A DNA stretch of 38,324 bases from CAZZKE01 sp964655005 (GCA_964655005.1 CAZZKE010000022.1:1-38324), one strand, 5' to 3'; positions 17,694-25,345 are shown, numbered from the stretch's first letter. The notes: a model not told the origin generated them from the sequence alone. A program made the numbers and translations.

Positions 17694-17733
17694 TTGATTT
17701 ATATCAATTACGGCCCCCGCCAGAGGGTATAGT
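17694..17733 (+). promoter_or_regulatory. perfect FNR/FnrL box with -10 element
   Basis: TTGAT-TTAT-ATCAA at 17694-17707 matches the FNR-family consensus TTGAT-N4-ATCAA in every position. A -10-like TATAGT follows at 17728-17733. With transcription starting near 17740-17742, the box is centred at about -40 to -41.5, the class II activator position. It points rightward into a region without a good protein gene, so it most likely drives a small RNA. The fdhA stop is 33 bp upstream; a weak hairpin (17670-17686) lies between. Confidence 0.7.
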
Positions 17734-17739
17734 AGCATT

Positions 17740-17901
17740 ATCTATACGTGAAGGAGCGGTGCCCTTAGCCGTCTCTGAACCGGACGGAGCCCGTGTCCTC
17801 AGCCCTGGGTTCCGTAAAATATCGCCGCCGCCGCCATCTACGGACACCACTCTCCCCCCCTGATAGTCCGTATCCATGATGGGGCGGCGGCATTTATTTA
17901 T
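17740..17901 (+). ncRNA. candidate oxygen-regulated small RNA (unnamed)
   Basis: Predicted transcript of about 160 nt from the FNR-type promoter to a hairpin followed by ATTTATTTAT. Visible structure: CCGTC...GACGG (17769-17773 with 17783-17787), an alternative GGAGCCC...GGGTTCC (17786-17792 with 17807-17813), and the long terminal hairpin with an apical C-rich loop. The only ORF behind the AAGGAG at 17751 starts with GTG just 2 nt after it (17759-17863, 34 codons, Pro-rich), a poor start, so coding is less likely. By analogy with FnrS of E. coli it could repress aerobic functions when oxygen is low; the analogy is of circuit, not sequence. The 3' end overlaps the end of mobA by about 8 nt on the opposite strand. 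Confidence 0.5.
17827..17891. terminator. long GC-rich hairpin between fdhA side and mobA, probably bidirectional terminator
   Basis: GCCGCCGCCATC (17827-17838) pairs with GATGG..CGGCGGC (17878-17891, two bulged G), enclosing an inner perfect stem TACGGAC/GTCCGTA (17839-17845, 17866-17872). The apical loop contains CTC7T. Rightward it is followed by ATTTATTTAT; leftward it is followed by ATATTTTAC, just after the mobA stop. It could end both transcripts. Confidence 0.65.
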
Positions 17902-18541
17902 GATCCCGATAATCCCGTTGCAGCTTCCGTCCGGCCTCGGCCAGGTCTTCCGGGCGGTTGATGTTAAAAAACGGATCAGACGCCTTGCCGTCAGCGGTAA
18001 CCGGCGAAAAATCGACCTGGACAATACGGTAGCGGGCGGTCCAGCGGTCGATCTTGTGAATGCCTTCATCTATCAGAGCGCGGCGCAGATCAGCCGCCAG
18101 GGCCACCGGCCACAGCGCAACCACGGGATGGCTGCGCCCGACCGAACCGGCGCACGCCATATCGCCATCAATACCGGCGACGGCGGTGGCCAGACGATCG
18201 ACCAGATCCACCGGCAGAAATGGCGTGTCGACGGGGAAGGAGGCCAGCCACCGCGTGTCCGGACGATGCGCCGACAACCATTCGAGCCCGGTCAGCACCC
18301 CGGCCAGAGGACCGGCGAAGCCATCGATAACATCGGCGACGACCGGCAGGCCAAGGCCGGCGAATCTAGCGGGATCACCCGCCGCATTGATAATAAGTTC
18401 CGACACCTGCGGCGACACCCGGGTAATGACATGCTCGATCAACGGCTTGTCGCCAAGCACCGCCAATGCCTTGTCAAGCCCGCCCAATCGACGCCCTTGT
18501 CCGCCGGCCAGGATAATTCCGGCTACGGATTGCCGCCGCAT
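17894..18541 (-). CDS. mobA: molybdenum cofactor guanylyltransferase MobA
   Basis: A 215-residue nucleotidyltransferase that attaches GMP to molybdopterin to make the guanine-dinucleotide cofactor used by formate dehydrogenases. The signature LAGGQGRRLGGLDKAL (about 11-26) binds GTP; FPVDTPFLP is the metal-binding motif; NINRPEDL near the C terminus is typical. Length matches the family (about 190-220). Its ATG overlaps the fdhD stop by one base (TGATG), so the two are one operon dedicated to formate dehydrogenase maturation. The stop codon lies within the AT tract beside the terminator hairpin. Confidence 0.93.
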   Translation of the reverse strand: MRRQSVAGIILAGGQGRRLGGLDKALAVLGDKPLIEHVITRVSPQVSELIINAAGDPARFAGLGLPVVADVIDGFAGPLAGVLTGLEWLSAHRPDTRWLASFPVDTPFLPVDLVDRLATAVAGIDGDMACAGSVGRSHPVVALWPVALAADLRRALIDEGIHKIDRWTARYRIVQVDFSPVTADGKASDPFFNINRPEDLAEAGRKLQRDYRDHK

Positions 18542-19377
18542 CAGGCGTTCCGATCCGGATTGTCATAAACAATCCGCCGGTCACCGGCCAGCGCGACAAA
18601 ACGACGCCCCCTGGCGCGGCCGATCAGGGTCAGGCCGACGCGGCGGGCGAGATCGACGCCCCAGGCGGTAAATCCGGACCGGGAAACCAGAATGGGAATA
18701 CCCATTTGGACGTTTTTGATAACCATTTCGCTGGTTAGCCGGCCGGTGGTATAGAAAATCTTATCGCCGCCGCCGATGTTTTCCCGGAACATATAGCCGG
18801 CGATTTTATCGACCGCGTTATGCCGCCCGACATCTTCCATATAAACCAGCGGCCGGTCGGCCCTGGCCAGGACACAGCCGTGAATGGCCCCGGCCCGTGA
18901 ATACAGGCTGGGCTGGGCATTGATTTTCTTGACCAGATCATAAAGCCACGAGGTCCGGATCACCGCATCGGCCGGCAGCTTGGTGTTTTCAAAACTTTCC
19001 ATCACATCGCCGAATACCGTGCCCTGGGCGCAGCCCGATGTCAGGGTTTTTTTCTTAAGTTTTTCCTCGTAATCGGTCTGGCGTTCGGTGCGCACGACAA
19101 TAGTGTCAATATCGGCGGCGAAATCGATGGCGGTGACGGTGTCATCCCGGGATATCATATTCTGGTTAAGCAGATAGCCGAGCGCCAGATATTCCGGATA
19201 GTCGCCGATGGTCATGATGGTGACGATTTCCTGGCTATTCAAAAACAGGGTCATCGGGCGTTCGACGGTCACCGGGGCGCCAAAAACGGCGCCATCCTGA
19301 TCGACCCCTTCAACCCACCGGGTCAGGCGCGGGTCATCGGGGTTCGGCGCGATCAGCAAATTACAATTATTGTTCAC
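18541..19377 (-). CDS. fdhD: formate dehydrogenase accessory sulfurtransferase FdhD
   Basis: FdhD hands sulfur from a cysteine desulfurase to the Mo/W-bisMGD cofactor, a step needed for formate dehydrogenase activity. Seen here: TIGDYPEYLALGYLLNQ, the reactive-Cys segment LTSGCAQGT, GAIHGC, EDVGRHNAVDKIAGY and TTGRLTSEMVIKN, all standard for the family. The open frame extends much further upstream, across the divergent tupB start. A GTG at 19377 (NNNCNLLIAP) gives 278 residues, the family length, with AAGG about 10 nt upstream. An ATG at 19446 would give 301 residues and share CATG with the tupB start. I prefer the GTG. Confidence 0.9.
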   Translation of the reverse strand: MNNNCNLLIAPNPDDPRLTRWVEGVDQDGAVFGAPVTVERPMTLFLNSQEIVTIMTIGDYPEYLALGYLLNQNMISRDDTVTAIDFAADIDTIVVRTERQTDYEEKLKKKTLTSGCAQGTVFGDVMESFENTKLPADAVIRTSWLYDLVKKINAQPSLYSRAGAIHGCVLARADRPLVYMEDVGRHNAVDKIAGYMFRENIGGGDKIFYTTGRLTSEMVIKNVQMGIPILVSRSGFTAWGVDLARRVGLTLIGRARGRRFVALAGDRRIVYDNPDRNA

Positions 19378-19444
19378 TTTACATAAGCCTTGGTTGATAA
19401 CGATAACGGTATTGATAATATGCTGTTTGGGCCAAAGGCGATAC

Positions 19445-20149
19445 ATGAACGATTTTCCTTCCGCACTAAGCGCCGCATTTACGCTGCTGCTGCACGGCGA
19501 TGCGGCCCTGGGCGAAATCGTCGCGCTGTCGCTGCGGGTATCCCTGAGCGCGGTGTTTATCGCCACCGTTATCGGCATGCCACTGGGCGCGGCGACGGCG
19601 CTGTATCGCTTCGCCGGACGCAAATCACTGGTCGTATTGCTGAATGCCATGATGGGGCTGCCGCCGGTGGTGGTCGGACTGGTGGTTTATCTGGGCCTGT
19701 CGCGAATGGGGCCGTTCGGCGTGTTCGGGCTGTTGTTTACGCCGGGGGCGATGATCGTGGCCCAGTCGATCCTGATAATCCCGATCATCGCGGCGCTAAG
19801 CCGGCAGATTATCGAGGACCTGTGGCGCGAATACGAAGAACAGTTGCGTTCGTTCGGCGCATCGCCGACCAGGTCGATGCTGACGCTGCTGTGGGATGGC
19901 CGGTTTTCGCTTTTAACGGCGGTGCTGGCCGGTTTTGGGCGGGCCTCTGCGGAAGTCGGCGCGGTGATGATCGTCGGCGGCAATATCGATCATGTCACCC
20001 GGGTCATGACGACGGCCATCGCGCTGGAAGTCTCGAAAGGCGATCTGGCGCTGGCGCTGGGCCTGGGCGTTATCCTGATTGTCCTGTCCCTGGCCATAAA
20101 CGGCGCCGCGTTCGTTTTAAAAGACCTGGCCGAAAGGCGACGCCTGTGA
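19445..20149 (+). CDS. tupB: tungstate-type ABC transporter permease TupB
   Basis: A 234-residue inner-membrane permease with about five or six hydrophobic segments. The cytoplasmic coupling loop runs EEQLRSFGASPTRSMLTLLWDGR, and the conserved segment AEVGAVMIVGGNIDHVTRVMTTAI is characteristic of TupB/WtpB-type tungstate or molybdate permeases rather than of sulfate permeases. Length agrees with TupB (about 230). ATG 19445 has AAAGG 6 nt upstream. It overlaps tupC by 4 bp. No periplasmic binding protein (TupA) is adjacent, so that component must be elsewhere or absent. The gap to fdhD contains TTGATAA twice, 18 bp apart (19394, 19412). Confidence 0.88.
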   Translation: MNDFPSALSAAFTLLLHGDAALGEIVALSLRVSLSAVFIATVIGMPLGAATALYRFAGRKSLVVLLNAMMGLPPVVVGLVVYLGLSRMGPFGVFGLLFTPGAMIVAQSILIIPIIAALSRQIIEDLWREYEEQLRSFGASPTRSMLTLLWDGRFSLLTAVLAGFGRASAEVGAVMIVGGNIDHVTRVMTTAIALEVSKGDLALALGLGVILIVLSLAINGAAFVLKDLAERRRL

Positions 20150-20886
20150 ATATTCTGCCGCTGGAACTGGATAACGTCTCGTTTGAGGGTGGCGGCAAGC
20201 GCCTGATCAAGGATTTTACCCATTCGTTCGCCGCCGGCCCCAGAACCATAATTCTTGGTCCCAACGGCGCCGGGAAAAGTTTGCTGCTCAGGCTTTGCCA
20301 CGGCCTGCTGAAGCCGTCGACCGGCAATATTCGCTGGCGCGGCGAACTGGGCGGCGATGCGGTCATCCACCAGGCCATGGTCTTTCAACGGCCCATAATG
20401 CTGCGCCGGACGGTCGCCGCCAATGCCGCCTATGCCCTGGCCTTGCGCGGCATCCCCCGTTCCGAACGCCGTGACCGGGTCGAAGACGCCCTGAAAAGAA
20501 CCGGTCTGAGCCGACTGGCGGGCCAGCAGGCGCGGGTACTGTCGTTCGGTGAACAGCAGAAACTGGCGCTGGCGCGAGCCTGGGCGCTGCGCCCGAAGGT
20601 ATTGTTTCTGGACGAACCCACCGCCAGCCTGGACCCCGCGGCGACCCATTCAATCGAAAAGGTTATCGCCGCATTTCACGCGGCGGGGACCAGAATCATC
20701 ATGACCACCCACGATTTGGGCCAGGCCCGCCGCCTTGGCGACGATGTAATGTTCATGCACCGGGGCCGGCTGCTGGAATACGGTCCGGCGGAAGAATTCT
20801 TCAACGAACCGCAAAACGATCTGGCCCAGGCCTTCCTGCGCGGTGAATTGCTGTGGTGGAAACGCCGCGACATGCGCCCAAAATAG
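20146..20886 (+). CDS. tupC: tungstate-type ABC transporter ATP-binding protein TupC
   Basis: A 246-residue ABC ATPase. Walker A GPNGAGKS (about 38-45), Q-loop VFQRP, signature LSFGEQQKLALARAWAL (the usual LSGGQ is LSFGE), Walker B VLFLDEPTASLD and switch His in TTHDL. It powers TupB. The start is GTG inside the tupB stop (GTGA overlap), so translation is coupled; no ATG is available nearby. The C terminus lacks the TOBE domain found in ModC, consistent with the short TupC type. It ends 4 bp from the convergent lipoprotein gene. Confidence 0.88.
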   Translation: MNILPLELDNVSFEGGGKRLIKDFTHSFAAGPRTIILGPNGAGKSLLLRLCHGLLKPSTGNIRWRGELGGDAVIHQAMVFQRPIMLRRTVAANAAYALALRGIPRSERRDRVEDALKRTGLSRLAGQQARVLSFGEQQKLALARAWALRPKVLFLDEPTASLDPAATHSIEKVIAAFHAAGTRIIMTTHDLGQARRLGDDVMFMHRGRLLEYGPAEEFFNEPQNDLAQAFLRGELLWWKRRDMRPK

Positions 20887-20890
20887 CTTC

Positions 20891-21298
20891 TTAATGCTTG
20901 CAGCTGGCGCCGATCAACGTCTCGGTAAGGCCGTTATCGGTATACGCCGTCAGGTTAACCCAAAGGATCTGGCTGCTATCCAGAATTGTCCATATTTCCG
21001 CATCCTTCGGCGGGCAGGCCAGCCCGACAATATGGGACTGTTCGATCTTGGTTCGCGATTTGATTTGACCGACCTGCTGTTTATTGGGCACCAGCACATC
21101 CATCACTACCCTGTCGGCGCCAACAGCCTTGATATCGGTGGCTACCCAATTGCCGTTGGGAGGGTTCATCAGGGAGTAATCTTTCAGCCATTTCGCGGCC
21201 TTTTTGGTGCGCTCGCCATCGCCGCCACAGGCGGACACCTGAGCCGCCAGAACAATGGCGATTGCGAAAAACAAGCTGCGCTTAATCGGCCCTGACAA
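20891..21298 (-). CDS. small secreted lipoprotein of unknown function
   Basis: 135 residues. A basic N terminus (PIKR), a hydrophobic stretch SLFFAIAIVLAAQ and a lipobox-like VSAC (Cys24) followed by GGDGER indicate a signal peptidase II lipoprotein anchored in the envelope. The mature part has two further Cys (in LACPPKD and GASCKH) that could form a disulfide. The family is not recognised. The TTG start is supported by GAGGA about 8 nt upstream and by the signal sequence beginning right after it. It is convergent with tupC; a role in metal-oxyanion uptake is possible from context only. Confidence 0.7.
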   Translation of the reverse strand: MSGPIKRSLFFAIAIVLAAQVSACGGDGERTKKAAKWLKDYSLMNPPNGNWVATDIKAVGADRVVMDVLVPNKQQVGQIKSRTKIEQSHIVGLACPPKDAEIWTILDSSQILWVNLTAYTDNGLTETLIGASCKH

Positions 21299-21383
21299 CA
21301 GCTATCCTCGCGACCTGTAGATATCTCGGAAATGTAGAATATTTATAACATAGGCACGGGGCGTTCGCAAATTGAGCGGGACG

Positions 21384-21526
21384 GGCGGTGTTGGATTGGC
21401 CGCCACGGGGCGAAGGAACAATGCCGGAGCGGACGCCGAGGCTATTGAAATACGGCGATATTCCCTACGAAAGTTAGGGGCGACAAGCCCCACGAGAGCG
21501 TTTATTCTGGCCCTGCCTGACAAGGC
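21384..21526 (+). promoter_or_regulatory. structured leader upstream of moaA (possible regulatory RNA)
   Basis: The 262-bp region before moaA holds a run of compact hairpins on the sense strand: GGCGG...CCGCC (21384-21404), CCCTAC-GAAA-G(T)TAGGG with a GNRA loop (21463-21479), GGGGC-GACAA-GCCCC (21477-21491, sharing bases with the previous stem, so the two would compete) and TGCCT-GACA-AGGCA (21514-21527). The mutual exclusion of two stems right at the end of a small ORF is the geometry of an attenuator. I cannot match it to a known riboswitch. Confidence 0.4.
21421..21477 (+). CDS. possible 18-codon leader ORF in the moaA leader
   Basis: ATG 21421 with AAGGA three to four bases upstream opens an 18-codon frame, MPERTPRLLKYGDIPYES, ending in TAG at 21475. 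The stop overlaps two mutually exclusive hairpins. It could be a leader peptide that tunes moaA expression. There is no independent evidence of translation and such short ORFs arise by chance. Confidence 0.3.
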   Translation: MPERTPRLLKYGDIPYES

Positions 21527-21560
21527 AAGAACTATAATCGAAGCTGGGACCTCCGCACCG

Positions 21561-22562
21561 ATGACCACCCCCACTATGGTTGATCCACATGGCCGCGCCG
21601 TTTCCTATTTGCGGGTATCGGTAACCGACCGGTGTGACTTCAGATGCCACTACTGCATGTCGGAAGACATGACCTTCCTGCCGAAATCCGATGTGTTGAG
21701 CCTGGAAGAACTGGACCGGGTTTGCGGCGCTTTTGTGCGTAAGGGGGTAAGAAAGCTGCGTTTGACCGGCGGCGAACCGCTGGTCCGGCGAAACGTCATG
21801 TCGCTGTTTCGCTCGCTCGGACGCCATTTGCAAAGCGGCGCGCTGGACGAATTGACCCTGACCACCAACGGCTCGCAACTGACCAGATACGCGGGTGAAC
21901 TTGTCGAACACGGAATCCGGCGCATCAATGTTTCGCTCGACACCCTGGACCCCGACAAATTTGCCGACATTACCCGCTGGGGTAATCTGGATCAGGTATT
22001 GCGGGGCCTGGAAGCGGCAAGCCAAGCCGGCCTGAAAATCAAGATCAACACCGTAGCTATCGCCGGTTTCAACGACGACGAACTGAGTTCGCTGGTCGGC
22101 TGGTGCGGCGACCGGGACTTCGACCTGACCCTGATCGAAACCATGCCGCTGGGCGATATCGGCGGCAAGCGGGCCGATCAGTACCTGCCGCTGGACCGGG
22201 TTCGCGAGGTGTTGGACCGGGACTGGACCCTGAATAACAGCACTCACGCGAGCGGCGGCCCGTCCCGCTACACCGATGTCCTGGAAACCGGTAAACGGGT
22301 CGGCTTCATCACGCCGATGACCCATAATTTCTGCGCCGACTGCAACCGGGTGCGCCTGACCTGCACCGGCACCCTTTACATGTGTCTTGGCCAGGACACG
22401 GCGGCCGACCTGCGCACCCCCATGCGGGCCAGCGAAGGCGACGACCTGCTGGATGCCGCCATCGACGAGGCCATCGCACGCAAGCCGAAAAGTCACGAAT
22501 TCAGCATCGAGCCCGGAGACGCCCCCGCCCTGACCCGCCACATGAGTACGACTGGCGGGTAA
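21561..22562 (+). CDS. moaA: GTP 3',8-cyclase MoaA
   Basis: A 333-residue radical-SAM enzyme, first step of molybdopterin synthesis (GTP to 3',8-cyclo-GTP). The SAM cluster motif is CDFRCHYCM (about 26-34); the C-terminal substrate-binding cluster is NFCADCNRVRLTCTGTLYMC; and the protein ends in the conserved Gly-Gly needed for activity. TGGEPLVRR and NVSLDTLDPDKF are also typical. The frame is open upstream to 21372, but ATG 21561 gives normal family length; ATG 21576 is an alternative. nadK follows after 27 bp on the same strand. No moaC, moaD or moaE is in the window. Confidence 0.95.
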   Translation: MTTPTMVDPHGRAVSYLRVSVTDRCDFRCHYCMSEDMTFLPKSDVLSLEELDRVCGAFVRKGVRKLRLTGGEPLVRRNVMSLFRSLGRHLQSGALDELTLTTNGSQLTRYAGELVEHGIRRINVSLDTLDPDKFADITRWGNLDQVLRGLEAASQAGLKIKINTVAIAGFNDDELSSLVGWCGDRDFDLTLIETMPLGDIGGKRADQYLPLDRVREVLDRDWTLNNSTHASGGPSRYTDVLETGKRVGFITPMTHNFCADCNRVRLTCTGTLYMCLGQDTAADLRTPMRASEGDDLLDAAIDEAIARKPKSHEFSIEPGDAPALTRHMSTTGG

Positions 22563-22589
22563 TGAAAAGTCCGGGTATACTCGATCCGC

Positions 22590-23360
22590 ATGAGTAAAAT
22601 TCCGAAAATATCCTTTACCGCCGCCCGTCAGGCCAGCGCCAGAAGGGCCATGGGCAGGCTTAAAAACAAATACGATCACGTGCCGGTGTCCCAGGCCGAT
22701 GTAATCGTCGCCCTTGGCGGCGACGGGTTCATGTTGCGAACGCTCCATCGCTATCTTAAACACGGCCTGCCCATTTACGGCATGAATCGGGGGTCGGTCG
22801 GCTTCCTGATGAACGAATATGATGAAGACAATTTACCGGGGCGCATAAAAAAAGCGGAATCGATTACCGTGCATCCCCTGAATATGTCGGCCACGGGCGT
22901 CGATGGGAGAAAAAAAACGGCGCTGGCCATCAACGAGGTGTCGTTGTTACGGCAGACCAGGCTGGCCGCCAAAATCCGCATCATAGTCGATGGCGTGGTG
23001 CGGTTGGACGAAATGATCTGCGATGGCGTACTGGTGGCGACACCGGCCGGCAGCACCGCCTATAACCTTTCCGCCCACGGCCCGATTATTCCCATTGGGG
23101 CCGACTTGCTGGCGTTAACGCCGATCAGCGCATTTCGCCCCCGCCAGTGGCGCGGGGCGCTGTTGCCGCATGACGCCAAGGTGACTTTTGAAATTATCGA
23201 CCCCCATGAACGCCCGGTCAGCGCCGTTGCCGACAACACCGAAGCGTTCCAGGTCAGTAAGGTGGTGGTAACCGAAGACCGCAGCAAATCCCTGACCATG
23301 ATGTTCGACCCGGAACACAATTTCGAGGAACGCATCCTTAAGGAACAATTCCAGCCGTAA
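22590..23360 (+). CDS. nadK: NAD kinase
   Basis: A 256-residue ATP-NAD kinase making NADP+. The GGDG nucleotide-binding motif is in VALGGDGFMLRTL (about 43-55), followed by GMNRGSVGFLMNEY, the NE pair in INEVSLLR, and TPAGSTAYNLSAHGPIIP, the C-terminal conserved block. Length matches short alphaproteobacterial NadK proteins (about 255). It lies 27 bp after moaA with a weak ribosome-binding site. It meets the convergent hemerythrin-like gene with a 2-bp gap. Confidence 0.95.
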   Translation: MSKIPKISFTAARQASARRAMGRLKNKYDHVPVSQADVIVALGGDGFMLRTLHRYLKHGLPIYGMNRGSVGFLMNEYDEDNLPGRIKKAESITVHPLNMSATGVDGRKKTALAINEVSLLRQTRLAAKIRIIVDGVVRLDEMICDGVLVATPAGSTAYNLSAHGPIIPIGADLLALTPISAFRPRQWRGALLPHDAKVTFEIIDPHERPVSAVADNTEAFQVSKVVVTEDRSKSLTMMFDPEHNFEERILKEQFQP

Positions 23361-23362
23361 AG

Positions 23363-23767
23363 TTATCTATCGAGGATTTTGTCCTGAAATAACGATTTAA
23401 ACGGCATGTCGGCGATCAGGATATCGTCGATAATATTCTCGTGGAGGGCGTCATAATATTTTCGAGCCACGTCCTGATCCTGATCGCCAAGGGCGATCAT
23501 GATTTCGTTCAGGGATTTGAACAGGGATGAATGATATTCGTCGTGCTTGCCGACCAGGCTGGAATCATAGCGCTTGAGAATATCCGATTCATATCTGACG
23601 TGGGCGCGTTCGACGGCAATCAGGTGGATTACCTGGCGCAGGGCGGAATCATAATTGCCGCCTTCCAGGCAATCGCCGATTTCATTAAACAGATAGAATA
23701 TCCGGCGATGCCCACGATCGATTTCGGGGATGCCAAATTCAAAAGCTTCGAGAAATGTCAGCCGCAT
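23363..23767 (-). CDS. hemerythrin-like protein with one altered iron ligand
   Basis: A 134-residue four-helix protein of the bacteriohemerythrin family, non-haem di-iron proteins that bind oxygen or sense iron and oxygen. Six of seven ligands can be placed: His20 (IDRGH), His56 and Glu60 (HVRYE), His75 and His79 (HDEYH) and Asp120 (ILIADMPFK). The expected His in the last helix (usually NHI) is Asp115 (DDI). The protein may still bind metal with Asp, or have a different function. No signal peptide or extra domain. The gene is monocistronic as far as can be seen; the 126 bp upstream hold no clear promoter. Confidence 0.82.
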   Translation of the reverse strand: MRLTFLEAFEFGIPEIDRGHRRIFYLFNEIGDCLEGGNYDSALRQVIHLIAVERAHVRYESDILKRYDSSLVGKHDEYHSSLFKSLNEIMIALGDQDQDVARKYYDALHENIIDDILIADMPFKSLFQDKILDR

Positions 23768-23893
23768 ATCCGGTCCAGATTGATATTTGATTGCACCGGG
23801 AAACCCATAGAAACGGCGCGCTTTTTCCCGGCAGACGGGCCGCGTTGGTAATCTATATAGGTCATTTTTTATGCAATCCGGTTGGGGAAAGGG

Positions 23894-24967
23894 CTACCGG
23901 CAATCGGCGCCGATAGCCTCTGTTATGGTGTCAAACCCATCGGCTTTTAGCAAGCGCGGCAGGCCGCCAACAATGCGCCCCGGCAGTTCAGGCCCCTGAT
24001 ATATCAGCGCCGAATAAAGCTGAACCAGTGACGCCCCGGCCCTGATCTTGGCGTAGGCATCGGCGGCGGATGCGACCCCGCCGACGCCGACCAGTGGCAG
24101 TTTGCCGCCGGTCAACCGATACATTTCCGACAGCACCCGGGTCGACGGGGCGAACAGTGGGCGGCCACTCAGGCCGCCGGCCTCGTTCCGTTGCGGATCG
24201 CCAAGGCCGGCCGGACGCTCTACGGTGGTATTGGTCGCAATCAGGCCGTCGATCCCCGACTGTACCGCGACGGTGGCGATATCGGCCTTGTCCCGATCGG
24301 TCAAATCGGGGGATATCTTCAGCAATACCGGCGGCGGCGCAGTTCCGTTATCGCCATGTATCGCCTTGTCGCGAGCCTCCATAACCACTTCGAGCAGGCC
24401 GCGCAGGGTTTCCCGCCCCTGCAATGCGCGCAGCCCCGGCGTGTTCGGCGAAGAGACGTTGACGACCAGATAATCGGCCACACTGGCCAGCCCTGAAATG
24501 CCCAGGCGGTAATCGGCATTGGCGTCGTCGGTATCCTTGTTAATACCAAGATTAACGCCGATTATTCCCCGACCACGCCGGCGCCGAAGGCGGTCCGCGA
24601 CGACCGCCACGCCATCATTGTTAAACCCCATACGGTTAATAACCGCCTTGTCGGAACCAAGCCGAAACAGTCTGGGGCGGGGATTTCCCGGTTGCGGGCG
24701 TGGCGTCACGCTGCCAATTTCGATAAAGCCGAAACCCCACCGCTCAAGGGCATCGACGGCCTCGGCGCTTTTATCGAAGCCGGCGGCCAGGCCCAGCGGA
24801 TTGGCAAATTTCCTGCCCCATAAATCTTGCGCCAAGGCAGGATCGGTCGGCGCGGCGGCAGGCGCCGGCAATATCCCGCTTTTCAACGCGGCGATAGCCA
24901 GCCGGTGCGACGTTTCCGGATCGATCAACCTGAGCAGCGGCCCGGCGAAACGGTAAAAGTCGATCAC
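23894..24967 (-). CDS. pyrD: dihydroorotate dehydrogenase (quinone), class 2
   Basis: A 357-residue FMN enzyme of pyrimidine synthesis that passes electrons to membrane quinone. The N-terminal helices (FYRFAGPLLRLIDPETSHRLAI) are the membrane-binding extension of class 2. The catalytic base Ser lies in VVNVSSPNTPGLR; other landmarks are NPLGLAAGFDKS, GSVTPRPQPGNPRPR, INRMGFNN, LLKISPDL and GVGGV. The start is GTG with AGGGA 7 nt upstream. It follows the DUF952 gene by 9 bp, a pairing often seen in alphaproteobacteria. Confidence 0.95.
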   Translation of the reverse strand: MIDFYRFAGPLLRLIDPETSHRLAIAALKSGILPAPAAAPTDPALAQDLWGRKFANPLGLAAGFDKSAEAVDALERWGFGFIEIGSVTPRPQPGNPRPRLFRLGSDKAVINRMGFNNDGVAVVADRLRRRRGRGIIGVNLGINKDTDDANADYRLGISGLASVADYLVVNVSSPNTPGLRALQGRETLRGLLEVVMEARDKAIHGDNGTAPPPVLLKISPDLTDRDKADIATVAVQSGIDGLIATNTTVERPAGLGDPQRNEAGGLSGRPLFAPSTRVLSEMYRLTGGKLPLVGVGGVASAADAYAKIRAGASLVQLYSALIYQGPELPGRIVGGLPRLLKADGFDTITEAIGADCR

Positions 24968-24976
24968 AAATTTTCC

Positions 24977-25345
24977 CTAATCATTGGTATTGAAAGCCGG
25001 TATGTCATCAGGAAAAAGATGATGCCCGTCCTCGCCCTGCGGCAGGTCTACGACCCGAACAACCGATTCGATCGCCAGGGCGCCATACAAATGCGGGAAC
25101 GGTTGCCCGGCCCTGGACGTTTCCCATTTCAGGTTATCGCCAAGATCGTCCGGATCGACGCCTATAAGCAGCAGGTCGGATACCCCGACGCGATGCCGGG
25201 CCGCGCTCTCGGCGACCTGTTCGCGGGTCGAAAAATGCAAAAAACCGTCTCGCAGGTCGTCGCCGGATCCACCATAGGCCCCTTGTGCGAGCGCCGAAAG
25301 CCAGTCCGCGCGCCGACATAAATGATAGATGAGATTGTCAGTCAT
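24977..25345 (-). CDS. DUF952 family protein
   Basis: A 122-residue cytosolic protein of the DUF952 family. The conserved elements are YHLCRRADW near the N terminus, DGFLHFSTREQV in the middle, LLLIGVDPDDLGDNLKWE and PFPHLYGALAIESVV. Biochemical function is not known; the fold is reminiscent of ADP-ribosyltransferase-like or glutathione-S-transferase-fused domains, but no activity can be assigned here. ATG 25345 is preferred to the TTG at 25375. It is cotranscribed with pyrD. Confidence 0.85.
   Translation of the reverse strand: MTDNLIYHLCRRADWLSALAQGAYGGSGDDLRDGFLHFSTREQVAESAARHRVGVSDLLLIGVDPDDLGDNLKWETSRAGQPFPHLYGALAIESVVRVVDLPQGEDGHHLFPDDIPAFNTND

Noticed and set aside
17759..17863. 34-codon Pro-rich ORF within the candidate small RNA
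   Set aside because: GTG start only 2 nt after the AAGGAG, frame runs through the terminator stem, and composition follows the GC-rich hairpin; mentioned as an alternative only.
21402..21418. GCCAC plus GGGCGAAGGAA resembling a stretch of the molybdenum-cofactor riboswitch
   Set aside because: The similarity is to remembered sequence and limited to a short run; the stem that GGCGAAG should form has no matching CTTCGCC partner here. An Rfam RF01055 scan would decide.
21372..21560. N-terminal extension of MoaA by 63 residues
   Set aside because: The added residues match nothing in MoaA, and family length is met from 21561.
21302..21574. 90-residue minus-strand ORF opposite the moaA leader
   Set aside because: GTG start without a ribosome-binding site, overlaps moaA start, no recognisable domain.
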